Source: JAJDFU01 sp964595955
Lineage (GTDB): Bacteria; Bacteroidota; Bacteroidia; Chitinophagales; Saprospiraceae
Reading direction: 5' to 3'
Assembly: GCA_964595955.1 (NCBI GenBank)
Contig: CAZQSF010000053.1
Coordinates: 1 to 28,515 of the forward strand
Length of the DNA stretch: 28,515 nucleotides
In this document: positions 15,953-23,523 of the stretch, piece by piece
How positions within the stretch are numbered: the stretch's first letter is position 1
Layout of the letters: each line of letters starts with the position of its first letter
Notes under the pieces: model-generated
Database searches by the model: none
What the model saw: only the letters and a program-made list of their open reading frames with translations
Told to the model about the DNA's origin: nothing
Made by a program: the position numbers and the translations under genes

Positions 15953-17053
15953 ATGGAGTTCCTCGCTTTGGCGGCCCTTTTTGCATCTTTTGGCCTGCAG
16001 GCGGTTTACTGGCTGGGGCCTTTTCTTCGACTGCTTCTACACCGGCCTCCCGAAAACCGACGGGCTCCGTCGCCGCCCATTTCCATCGTAATATGTGCCA
16101 AGAACGAGGCCGACAACTTACAAAATAATCTATACCATTTCCTAAATCAAACCTACCGCTCCTTTGAAATAATTGTGGTGGACGATAATTCCACAGATGC
16201 TACCCGCTCTATTCTGTTGGATGTAAAGACGAAATGGTCGAACTTGCACGTTGTTTGTGCCCCAAAATCGGAGCGCACGTTCAGCAAGAAAAAGGCACTG
16301 GCCAAAGGGCTGGAAGCCGCTCGTTTTGAATGGGTGGTCGTCAGTGATGCGGATTGCCGTCCGGCGAGTCCCGAATGGTTAAGCGCTCTGAGCAGGCACA
16401 TGCACCGGCCCATTCAGTTTGTGCTGGGCTACAGCCCGTATGAGCGAAAGCAGGGCTGGCTCAACCGCTGGATTCGGTTCGAAGGTTTGTGGACCGCCAT
16501 CCAATACCTGGCTGCAGCTCTGGCCGGGCTGCCCTACATGGGAGTAGGGCGCAATATGGGATACGAATTGGAGGTATTCCGAGAAGCCGGGGGGTTCTCC
16601 AGCCACGAGGCGCTGGCTTCCGGCGACGACGATCTCTTTGTGAATCAAATGGCTCGCGCAAATCGCACGGCCATCGAAATAAATCCGAAGGCTTTCGTTT
16701 GGTCCAAGCCAAACGAAAGTTGGAGGGGCTACTACTACCAAAAACGCCGCCACCTTAGCACGGCACATCGCTACCGGGGCCGGAGCCAATTTTGGCTCTT
16801 GGCTTACAGCGTAAGTCACGTGCTCTTTTACACAGCGGCACTTTTTTCGGCCCGGGCCTATCCGGAGTGGGTATTCCTGCTTTTCGGGTTGCGCTGGGTT
16901 ATGACAGGAGCCGTCGGAGGCCGGCTGGCTGTTAAGCTGGGCCAGCCCGATCTGGCCCGGTATTGGATTGCACTAGATGTAATGCTTCTAGTATATTATG
17001 TGACATTCCTACCTTCTCTCTTTCAGAGAAGACACCCATTTGGCAACAGGTGA
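15953..17053 (+). CDS. Family 2 glycosyltransferase, membrane-associated
   Basis: A 366-residue GT-A fold enzyme. An N-terminal hydrophobic segment (residues 1-30) is followed by the nucleotide-sugar domain: ISIVICAKNEADNL, IIVVDDNSTD (D77, D78), VVVSDADC (DxD metal site), ASGDDDLFVNQ (catalytic acid region) and YYQKRRHLSTAHRY, which resembles the QxxRW motif of processive or lipid-linked GT2 enzymes. Two or three hydrophobic segments close the protein (FWLLAYSVSHVLFYTAALF, VMLLVYYVTFLPSLF). It probably transfers a sugar to a lipid or polysaccharide at the inner membrane. It ends the lpxK-acyltransferase-GT run and is followed by a strong terminator. The 180 bp around 16081-16260 are clearly AT-richer (about 42% GC by count) than flanking genes. 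Confidence 0.88.
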   Translation: MEFLALAALFASFGLQAVYWLGPFLRLLLHRPPENRRAPSPPISIVICAKNEADNLQNNLYHFLNQTYRSFEIIVVDDNSTDATRSILLDVKTKWSNLHVVCAPKSERTFSKKKALAKGLEAARFEWVVVSDADCRPASPEWLSALSRHMHRPIQFVLGYSPYERKQGWLNRWIRFEGLWTAIQYLAAALAGLPYMGVGRNMGYELEVFREAGGFSSHEALASGDDDLFVNQMARANRTAIEINPKAFVWSKPNESWRGYYYQKRRHLSTAHRYRGRSQFWLLAYSVSHVLFYTAALFSARAYPEWVFLLFGLRWVMTGAVGGRLAVKLGQPDLARYWIALDVMLLVYYVTFLPSLFQRRHPFGNR

Positions 17054-17111
17054 CACCACTACACAAATTGTGATCTCATGAAATTTGGATAGGTGTTAGG
17101 AATGATACACG

Positions 17112-17149
17112 AAGCGCCCTACCAGAACCTGGAGGGCGCTTTATCTTTT
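17112..17149. terminator. Terminator between convergent glycosyltransferase and ferredoxin genes
   Basis: AAGCGCCCT (17112-17120) and CCAG (17122-17125) pair with CTGG (17129-17132) and AGGGCGCTT (17133-17141). This gives a 13-bp stem with one bulged A and a three-base loop (AAC). The T-rich TTATCTTTT (17141-17149) follows on the plus strand. The minus gene stops 4 bp away at 17153, so the hairpin probably serves both transcripts. Confidence 0.85.
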
Positions 17150-17152
17150 CCA

Positions 17153-18970
17153 TCAGTGCGGTAATTCCAGTTCGCTTTCGGGCAGGTGGACCGCCCGGAG
17201 CTGCTTGGTTCGCTCCTTTACATCGGCTCCGCTGTTCTCCAGGCGAAGCACACCGCGCGGGCACACAGCTGCGCATATGCCGCAGCCCACGCAGGAAGCG
17301 CGCACGACGTCCTGTCCGCGTTGCGCATACCAGCGCACATCTATACCCATTTCACAATACGTGCTGCAGTTTCCGCAGGAAATACACTGGCCGCCGTTGG
17401 TGGTGATGCGGAATCTCGATTTGAAGCGCTGGACCAGCCCCAGGTAAGCCGCCAGAGGGCATCCAAAACGGCACCAGACCCGATTGCCCATGATGGGGTA
17501 AAAGCCCGTGCCGATCACCCCGGCGAAAGCCGAGCCGATGAGAAAGCCGTACCAACTGCGCACCGTATCGCTTCGCAAGCCCAGCAGCTGGTTCTGCCCG
17601 CTGAAGTAGCTGTAGAGCACCAGGCCTGTCATGACGACGGCAAAGACCAGGACACCGTGGATGATCCAGCGCTCAAAACGCCAGGCACGCAGGCTCTTGT
17701 CGGACAGTTGCCGGTAGGGGTCGCCCAGGGTCTCGGCCAGGCCGCCGCAGCCGCAGACCCAGGAACAATACCAGCGCTTGCCGTAGAAATAGGTGATGAT
17801 CGGCACGGCCAGTACGATGAGGGCAATTCCCCAGACCAGCATGAAAAGCCCCATTGCGCCGCTGCTCATCAGGTTGTTGAGGTTCCAGTCAAAGAAAAAG
17901 GTATAGTTGAGCGGCCAGATGTTTTTGAAATCGAAGTAGGGATAGTTCAGCCGAACCAGGATCTCGGGGATGAGAAAGGCGAACGCCAGTTGGAAAAACA
18001 TGACGGAGAAGGTGCGAATGATCTGATACCGATTGTGGCGGTACTTGGCCAGCATGCGCACGCCCATCACCAGCACGGCCACTGTGTAGAGGGTACCGTA
18101 CACAAACCACTGACTCGCCGGATTGCCGCTGAGCGCGCGGCTGAGCGGATCGGATAGGATCATCCAACTGGTGAGGTGCTCGGGGGTCCAGTACAGGAGA
18201 ACGTAAAAGCCGATGAGGTACAGGCCGGTGATCAATCCGATCCAGGCCGTGGCCGAGGGCGATGCCGAGCGGCTGTCGTCAGCCGGCCTGGTTTTGGCCC
18301 TGAACAAGACCAGGGCGGAAATGAGCAATACGAGCAGCATACTCACCCCCGGCCAGATGTAGTTGCCACCCAGGTAGAAGATGCCATATCCCAGGATTCC
18401 CAGGATGGTAAGGGCGAGAATGAGGCTGCGCAAGTTCAGCCGCATACCCCTTGTCATGCTGCTGTGGTAGATGTGGTTGTTCTTGATGCCGGGCAGGCCG
18501 CGAAATTTGGGAAGGATGTACAACAGGCCGCCCAAAATGCCCAGCCCGATCGTGAGGAGCCAAAACAAGAGCGGTTGAGCCTGAACGGGGCCCACGCTGG
18601 ATTGCTTGACCGTATTCAGGAGGTATTCCTTTTCTTTCCAATCGCCCAGCTTGAAGTCCCACTCCCCCACGCCTTCGGGTGCACCTTGTTGGTCGAAACG
18701 GGCCTGGAGCTCTTTTTGAGCGGTTTGGAACGCTTTTTTGAAGGCCGGCACAAAGGCAAAGCTGGAACCGAAGGTCTTCTCCAGCATGCCCTGTTCCCGG
18801 GCAGCTGCCAGAATGGCCTCCCTGTGGTAGGTGTTGGAGACGGCCAGGCTGTCTTCCTGCAGCCGGTAATCATCCAGCCCCAGCACCAGGGTGAACAAAA
18901 AGACGGCCGTCAGGAATAGCCCCAGACCAATCCATTGCAGGGGGGTGAGCAGGTTGCGTTTGGCAGACAT
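17153..18970 (-). CDS. Membrane polyferredoxin (NapH/NosR/CcoG-like 4Fe-4S protein)
   Basis: A 605-residue inner-membrane iron-sulfur protein with about ten hydrophobic segments. The first (residues 12-31) is followed by a roughly 100-residue soluble region, probably periplasmic. Two cysteine pairs lie at membrane borders: C402-SWV-C406-G-C408 and C500-RFG-C504-P. Two classical 4Fe-4S clusters follow: C529, C532, C535, C539 and C560, C563, C566, C570. This resembles NapH, NosR and CcoG, which pass electrons through the membrane. The first pair is atypical: CSWVCGCGGLAETLGD replaces the usual CxxxCP. No FMN-binding domain or haem motif is seen. The gene lies 79 bp after an FAD/NAD(P) oxidoreductase gene, with a possible attenuator between. 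The likely role is to receive electrons from that enzyme. The final acceptor is unknown. Confidence 0.85.
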   Translation of the reverse strand: MSAKRNLLTPLQWIGLGLFLTAVFLFTLVLGLDDYRLQEDSLAVSNTYHREAILAAAREQGMLEKTFGSSFAFVPAFKKAFQTAQKELQARFDQQGAPEGVGEWDFKLGDWKEKEYLLNTVKQSSVGPVQAQPLLFWLLTIGLGILGGLLYILPKFRGLPGIKNNHIYHSSMTRGMRLNLRSLILALTILGILGYGIFYLGGNYIWPGVSMLLVLLISALVLFRAKTRPADDSRSASPSATAWIGLITGLYLIGFYVLLYWTPEHLTSWMILSDPLSRALSGNPASQWFVYGTLYTVAVLVMGVRMLAKYRHNRYQIIRTFSVMFFQLAFAFLIPEILVRLNYPYFDFKNIWPLNYTFFFDWNLNNLMSSGAMGLFMLVWGIALIVLAVPIITYFYGKRWYCSWVCGCGGLAETLGDPYRQLSDKSLRAWRFERWIIHGVLVFAVVMTGLVLYSYFSGQNQLLGLRSDTVRSWYGFLIGSAFAGVIGTGFYPIMGNRVWCRFGCPLAAYLGLVQRFKSRFRITTNGGQCISCGNCSTYCEMGIDVRWYAQRGQDVVRASCVGCGICAAVCPRGVLRLENSGADVKERTKQLRAVHLPESELELPH

Positions 18971-19016
18971 GGAAAATGATTTTTAGGATTTGGGTTCGGG
19001 TATGGGATGTAGCGGT

Positions 19017-19039
19017 AAAAAAAGGCTGGACTACAGGCC
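19017..19039 (-). terminator. Possible attenuator between oxidoreductase and ferredoxin genes
   Basis: On the minus strand GGCCTG (19039-19034) and CAGCC (19028-19024) form a short stem with one bulged C and a 5-nt loop. Seven T residues (19023-19017) follow. It lies 10 bp after the oxidoreductase stop and 47 bp before the ferredoxin start. The weak stem suggests partial termination, giving unequal expression of the two genes. Confidence 0.5.
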
Positions 19040-19049
19040 GTTACGGGCG

Positions 19050-20399
19050 TCAGTTCACCTGCCGGCGGTTCAGAAATCGCAGGGCGGCGCTCAGTCCTCG
19101 CCGTCGTCGCAACTTGAGTTGGTCGCCGGTTTGCGCATGGTACAGCGCGACCACTTCGGGTTCGTACTCGTCGTAGAATTCCGGATCGAAGTTTGCCAGC
19201 CCCAGGTTTTGGACCACCTCGCGCAAGGGTGTTTTTTCGCGTATCCATCGTTCGCAGACTTCATGCCGGTAGCGCACGCCCATCAGGTTGAAGCCCAGAA
19301 TGTGGCCCTCGTCCCGATGGTAGACCAGGCGAATGCTCTTGCGCCCTTCCGGGTGCTCCCAGTACAGGCTGTTGTGATGCTCGGGTGCTTTGGCCAGCAC
19401 TTCGCCGTACACCTGGTATTCGATGTCGAAAAACTTGGCGGAGTTAAACCAGATCCCCGGGTCGTAAGCCACCGGTCGCCCGCATGCGTTGTAGGCCACG
19501 GTTTCGCCGGCCATGCGGCCCGTATACCAGACGGCTTCGATGGGCCGGCGCCCGGGCCTGGGGTTGCGCAGCTGGGCACAATCGCCAACGGCATATACAT
19601 CCGGTATGTTGGTCTGCAGGTAATCGTCCACCAGGATGCCCTTTTGCGATTCGATGGGCGTATCCTTCAGAAAATCGATGGCCGGGTGCACCCCGGCGGT
19701 AAGGCCTACAAACCCACAGGCGATCTCTTCGCCATCCCGGGTGCGCACTCCCCCGGCGGCGCCGTTGCCGTCGTCCAGGATTTCAGCCAGCTCGGTCGCC
19801 AGCCGCAGGTCGATGCCGTTCTCCCGGATGTGGCGATTCACCATTTCGGACTCCTCGGGGGGAAGCACCATGTTCCAGTAGCTGGGCTCGCGCACCAGAA
19901 AGGTGACTGGTATGTGGCGCGTGTGGAACATTTCGGCCATTTCCACGCCGATGAGTCCGCCGCCTACGATCACAGCCCGGTCCAGCCCGTCGCTGGCCGC
20001 TTCTATACCCTGCAGATCGGGATAGGAATACAAGCCCTGCACGCGCTTCAGGTCCTGCCCTGGCCAGCCGAACTTGTTGGGCGTTGAGCCGCAGGCAATG
20101 ATCAGTTTGTCGTATGCGATGACCTCGCCTTCGCTGCTGAAGAGCTGCTTGCCTTCCACATCGACACGTTCGATCCAGGCTCGCTTCAACTCAATCCGAT
20201 TCTTGGGCCAAAACCAGTCTTCATAGGGCTTGGTATCCTCATAGCGCATGTGCCCCATGTATATGTACATCAGGGCTGTGCGGGAGAAGAAATGATCGGT
20301 CTCGGCCGAGATGACCGTGATCCTGTGATCGCTGAGCTTTCGAATAAAGCGGGCGGCCGTAATGCCGGCAATCCCATTGCCGATAATGGCGACGTGCAT
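19050..20399 (-). CDS. FAD-dependent NAD(P) oxidoreductase (NirB/rubredoxin-reductase-like)
   Basis: A 449-residue pyridine nucleotide-disulfide oxidoreductase-fold flavoprotein. The FAD-binding GNGIAGITAARFIRKL is at the N-terminus. The NAD(P)-binding VIVGGGLIGVEMAE is near residue 145, and the FAD-closing VYAVGDCAQL near residue 280. No redox CxxxxC pair is present, so it is not a lipoamide- or glutathione-reductase type. It resembles the flavin part of NirB and rubredoxin reductases. There is no iron-sulfur motif in the protein. The C-terminal 130 residues (LYWEHPEGRKSIRLVYHRD, LMGVRYRHEVCERWI) are a family-specific domain. It is followed by a membrane polyferredoxin gene, which is its most likely electron acceptor. 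The specific substrate cannot be told from the sequence. Confidence 0.85.
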   Translation of the reverse strand: MHVAIIGNGIAGITAARFIRKLSDHRITVISAETDHFFSRTALMYIYMGHMRYEDTKPYEDWFWPKNRIELKRAWIERVDVEGKQLFSSEGEVIAYDKLIIACGSTPNKFGWPGQDLKRVQGLYSYPDLQGIEAASDGLDRAVIVGGGLIGVEMAEMFHTRHIPVTFLVREPSYWNMVLPPEESEMVNRHIRENGIDLRLATELAEILDDGNGAAGGVRTRDGEEIACGFVGLTAGVHPAIDFLKDTPIESQKGILVDDYLQTNIPDVYAVGDCAQLRNPRPGRRPIEAVWYTGRMAGETVAYNACGRPVAYDPGIWFNSAKFFDIEYQVYGEVLAKAPEHHNSLYWEHPEGRKSIRLVYHRDEGHILGFNLMGVRYRHEVCERWIREKTPLREVVQNLGLANFDPEFYDEYEPEVVALYHAQTGDQLKLRRRRGLSAALRFLNRRQVN

Positions 20400-20696
20400 G
20401 GACGGGTATTTTTTGTTGGCGTTGCGTCTAAAGTATTAGATCGAAAAAAGGGGGACGATGATTTTTGTTAATAGCCATCATCGACGTCCGAGCGCGGACA
20501 GATCCGTTCAATTTATCCACGCGATTTGTACGGTCAGCCAGATTGCCAAAACTCTATTTGATCTCACCCGGCCCGGCCAAACGAAAAATTGCCTTCTGTT
20601 TCCATTAGCCAAATCCATTTTTTCTCTTAGATTAGGCGCTACTGTCTAAGAAGCGACATTCTTTTATTCATTTTATACGCATGAATCTCAGTTCTC
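20400..20696. other. Divergent intergenic region, AT-rich
   Basis: A 297-bp region between the divergent oxidoreductase and Omp28-like genes. It must hold promoters for both, but I find no full TAnnTTTG box with a well-placed -33 element. The nearest are TCTATTTG (20553-20560, plus) and TACTTTAG on the minus strand near 20430. A DnaA-box-like TTATCCACG (20513-20521) occurs once, with no cluster. No gene or RNA is recognised. Confidence 0.5.
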
Positions 20697-22697
20697 ATGA
20701 AGAAACATCTACTGCCTTTTCTCTTGTTGATTTTGCCGGTCGTACTCTCCGCGCAACCCGAACGGATGGTGTTGGTCGAAGAGTTTACGAACGCCTCTTG
20801 TGTACCCTGTGATGCGCAAAATCCGGATTTCAACGCGCTCATGCTGAGCCCCACCAACCGGAGTAAATCCGTATTGCTCAAGTACCAGACCAGCTTTCCC
20901 GGCTTTGATCCCATGAATGCGCACAATCCCAGTGAAGTGCTCGCACGCCGCAATTACTACGGCATCGGTGGGGTTCCTACGGCTACGATTGACGGTACCA
21001 TCCCCGGCGACAGCTATGCCGGCGGCCTGGGCGGCTGGAATGTAGCGGGTGGCGGCTATGCCGGCGGCCCCTACGGCTTTAATGACGAGGTCATTGATTT
21101 TGCGCACAATCAGCCGGCGGTGCTCGAAATGGAGGTGGACCATCAGCTGAGTGCCGATCTGGACTCCATTTTTATCAGTGGAAAGATCCGCAACCTGGGC
21201 ATGGATACCTTCAATGCCACCAATACCTTCCTCCACGTCGCCGTAATCGAACAGGAACTGATCTTCCCTATCCCGCCGGGCAGCACCAGTGAAACCGATT
21301 TTTACCACGTGATGCGCAAAATGCTGCCCAATGCCAACGGGGTAGCTCTGGACGATATTCCCAACGGCGACTCCGTTGTCTTCGACTACCAGGCGCCCCT
21401 GCCCGACTACATCTACGACTATTCCCAGATCGGGGTGGTCTCCTTTGTGCAGACGAACGGAACGCGACAAGTGCATCAGGCTGCTCTGAGCGAGACCAAC
21501 GGGCCGCCCGCCGGCTTTGCCGATGTTGCTCTGGGGCTGGACGTCCAAAAGGCCGACGGGTACTGCGAGTATGACGTCACGCCGGTAGCGGTGATCACCA
21601 ACGAATCGCCCACGGATGTGACCCGCTTTGAGGTGGACCTGCTTCTCGATGGAACGGTGAGCGCGATCCAGACCTTTGAAAACGATACCTTGCGTGAAGG
21701 CGAAAGCACCGAAGTGGTTTTCCCCACCATTGTGGTGGATCCCGGGGAATCGGAATTCAGTTTTGAGGTGCGCGGCCTGAATGACTCCCGGGATTACAAT
21801 AGCCTCAACGAACTGGACAATTCGACTACCTTGTTCACCTTGTCCGATGAGCCCTTCGGCCAGGAGATCATCGAGGGCTTTGAGTCGACGCCCAATCTGG
21901 AGTTTCCACCCAATGCCCTGATCGAGCGGCCCAGTACTTTCTTCATGGCCGTGATCGATAACAATGTCTTTTCCGATGTATCCCAGGCACTGGGCGGCTA
22001 TGCCGAATCAGACAAATCCATTATGGTGGATTTCTACTTGTGGGACGACGTTGGGGCTCAATCCAATCTGGTGTACGGGAAGCTCGACCTTTCGGATCGG
22101 GAAAATACCACGCTGATCTTCGACTACGCGTTTGCGCAGTTCAGCGAGTTTGCCACCAACGATCGCTTCCTTATTTCCGTGTCCGAAGATTGCGGCAATA
22201 CCTGGACGACCGTCTACGACGAGGGCGGCCCGGGTTGGGTGACCGCGCCGGCCAGCGGCCCTCGCTTTATCCCCACGGCCAGCCAGTGGGCTACTGACAC
22301 GGTGGACCTCAGCGCCTACGACGGCATACCCGAACTCAACATCCGCTTTACGGCTCAAACGGATTGGGGGAATAATCTTTACTTCGACAACATCGTACTG
22401 ACCACCGACGAAGTGACCTCGGTCAATTCGGTCAGCCTCGCGGAAGAACAGGTCTTCGTTTATCCCAACCCGGCCAACCGGCAAGTAAATGTAGATTTCT
22501 CCCTTCGCCAAACGCAGCAGGTGCACGCCGCCATTTTCGATGCGGCCGGCAAAGCGGTTTTCACTTTGCTGGATGAGGTAGAACTCGGCGCAGGCGGTCA
22601 CCGCTTGCAATGGCAGCCCAGCGCGGCCGGGCTGTACTTCCTCCGCATTGCCACGGAGGACGGCCTGATCACCAAGCGCATCGTGGTCAATCAATAG
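20697..22697 (+). CDS. Secreted Omp28-like thioredoxin-fold protein with T9SS sorting domain
   Basis: A 666-residue exported protein. The signal peptide MKKHLLPFLLLILPVVLSAQ is followed by LVEEFTNASCVPCDAQNP, a thioredoxin-like start with a CVPC redox pair as in Omp28-type proteins. GIGGVPTATIDG provides the cis-proline of that fold. A glycine-rich stretch (YAGGLGGWNVAGGGYAGG, about residues 104-121) interrupts the fold. Middle domains look beta-rich. The part around LIFDYAFAQFSEFATNDRF and NLYFDNIVL resembles a choice-of-anchor/MAM-like jelly roll. The C-terminal 80 residues are a T9SS type A sorting domain (VFVYPNPANRQVNVDFS, then GLYFLRIATEDG). It is probably exported to the cell surface. 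Its redox partner is unknown. A strong hairpin follows the stop. The neighbouring smaller gene encodes another T9SS-sorted protein. Confidence 0.85.
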   Translation: MKKHLLPFLLLILPVVLSAQPERMVLVEEFTNASCVPCDAQNPDFNALMLSPTNRSKSVLLKYQTSFPGFDPMNAHNPSEVLARRNYYGIGGVPTATIDGTIPGDSYAGGLGGWNVAGGGYAGGPYGFNDEVIDFAHNQPAVLEMEVDHQLSADLDSIFISGKIRNLGMDTFNATNTFLHVAVIEQELIFPIPPGSTSETDFYHVMRKMLPNANGVALDDIPNGDSVVFDYQAPLPDYIYDYSQIGVVSFVQTNGTRQVHQAALSETNGPPAGFADVALGLDVQKADGYCEYDVTPVAVITNESPTDVTRFEVDLLLDGTVSAIQTFENDTLREGESTEVVFPTIVVDPGESEFSFEVRGLNDSRDYNSLNELDNSTTLFTLSDEPFGQEIIEGFESTPNLEFPPNALIERPSTFFMAVIDNNVFSDVSQALGGYAESDKSIMVDFYLWDDVGAQSNLVYGKLDLSDRENTTLIFDYAFAQFSEFATNDRFLISVSEDCGNTWTTVYDEGGPGWVTAPASGPRFIPTASQWATDTVDLSAYDGIPELNIRFTAQTDWGNNLYFDNIVLTTDEVTSVNSVSLAEEQVFVYPNPANRQVNVDFSLRQTQQVHAAIFDAAGKAVFTLLDEVELGAGGHRLQWQPSAAGLYFLRIATEDGLITKRIVVNQ

Positions 22698-22701
22698 AGC
22701 C

Positions 22702-22709
22702 TACTTTTG
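22702..22709 (+). promoter_or_regulatory. TAnnTTTG element ahead of a hairpin
   Basis: TACTTTTG is a perfect TAnnTTTG match 5 bp after the stop of the Omp28-like gene. It directly abuts the 13-bp inverted repeat at 22709-22747. No clear -33 element accompanies it. If active, the transcript of the next gene would begin inside the hairpin. Confidence 0.3.
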
Positions 22710-22747
22710 CGACCGGGCCGGCCGATAGAAAGTCCCGGCCCGGTCGC
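22709..22747 (+). terminator. Hairpin after the Omp28-like gene
   Basis: A 13-bp perfect inverted repeat: GCGACCGGGCCGG at 22709-22721 and its complement at 22735-22747, with a 13-nt loop. The trailing sequence is only weakly T-rich (TTCTCC). It probably ends the upstream transcript, and shields the downstream gene from read-through. Confidence 0.65.
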
Positions 22748-22754
22748 TTCTCCA

Positions 22755-22786
22755 TTTGCTAGAAAGCAGGATTTCTTCGACCTTTG
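22755..22786 (+). promoter_or_regulatory. Promoter of the small T9SS-sorted protein
   Basis: TTTG at 22755-22758, a 20-bp spacer, and GACCTTTG at 22779-22786 fit the Bacteroidota promoter (TTTG, then TAnnTTTG) with one mismatch. It lies 13 bp before the ATG at 22800 and so implies a very short leader. It also argues against the longer open frame beginning at 22707. Confidence 0.5.
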
Positions 22787-22799
22787 TAAAAAAGTATTG

Positions 22800-23513
22800 A
22801 TGAAGCAGTTTTTACTATCCGTTTTTTTCGTCTCCTTCAGCCTGGGGCTCTGGGCACAGATCGTAACCCTGAACCCAAACCCCGTGACGGCTTCGGAAGC
22901 CATCGACCCCGATGATCCCGGCTTCGAGATCATCGGTTATGCGACCGTCACCAATGTATCCGACCAAGCCATCGCCATAAAGTGGAACCGGGTAACCGTG
23001 GACATGCCCGGAGGATGGTTCTCTCAGATTTGCGACAACGTCCTGTGTTATGCACCGGATGTTGACTCCAATGTAAACCCTCCGGGCGAGGGTCCCAATG
23101 CTCCGGTCAATCTGGCTCCCGGCGAATCGACCAACCTGGACGTACACGTGCGGCCCAACGGCATCGACGGCATCGGCCAGTTCCAGGTAGAAGTTTCCCT
23201 GGTGGATCAGCCCGACGATATCCTGGTGACCGGCGAGTACACCATATCCACGGAGACCACCAGCATCCAGGAGGTGAGGGTGAACGGGATCCAGCTCTTT
23301 CCCAACCCTGCTGCTCAGTTCTTCACGCTGAACCACGCAGCGGGCGTAGCCCGGCTGAGCCTGTTCAATGCCGTGGGGCAGCAGATGAACCACTGGGTAG
23401 TGGAACCCGGCCGCCAATATTCCCTGGCCGGTTTGCCTCGCGGTCTGTACCTGGTGGCCTTGCAAAATGAACGCGGGAAAGTGCTGCGCACCCTTCGGCT
23501 GGTAAAAAAATAG
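22800..23513 (+). CDS. Small secreted protein with T9SS sorting domain, unknown function
   Basis: A 237-residue exported protein. The start at 22800 gives a clean signal peptide (MKQFLLSVFFVSFSLGLWAQ). An in-frame ATG at 22707 would bury it and lies inside a hairpin. The mature region is a single beta-sandwich-like domain (YATVTNVSDQAIAIKWNRV, GWFSQICDNVLCYAPDV) with two cysteines in CDNVLC that may form a disulfide. It ends with LDVHVRPNGIDG and FQVEVSLVDQPDD. The last about 75 residues are a T9SS type A sorting domain (IQLFPNPAAQFFTLN, then LPRGLYLVALQNERGK). It follows the Omp28-like gene and may be expressed separately. The function is not known. Similar domains occur in other Bacteroidota cargo proteins. 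Confidence 0.8.
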   Translation: MKQFLLSVFFVSFSLGLWAQIVTLNPNPVTASEAIDPDDPGFEIIGYATVTNVSDQAIAIKWNRVTVDMPGGWFSQICDNVLCYAPDVDSNVNPPGEGPNAPVNLAPGESTNLDVHVRPNGIDGIGQFQVEVSLVDQPDDILVTGEYTISTETTSIQEVRVNGIQLFPNPAAQFFTLNHAAGVARLSLFNAVGQQMNHWVVEPGRQYSLAGLPRGLYLVALQNERGKVLRTLRLVKK

Positions 23514-23523
23514 AGTTTCGCGC

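Noticed and set aside
20513..20521. A DnaA-box-like TTATCCACG in the AT-rich divergent gap, as a possible origin
   Set aside because: Only one box is present, there is no DnaA-box cluster or dnaA gene, and the match is imperfect.
22707..22799. A 31-codon upstream extension of the small T9SS protein
   Set aside because: It runs through a strong hairpin and a promoter-like element and would bury the signal peptide.
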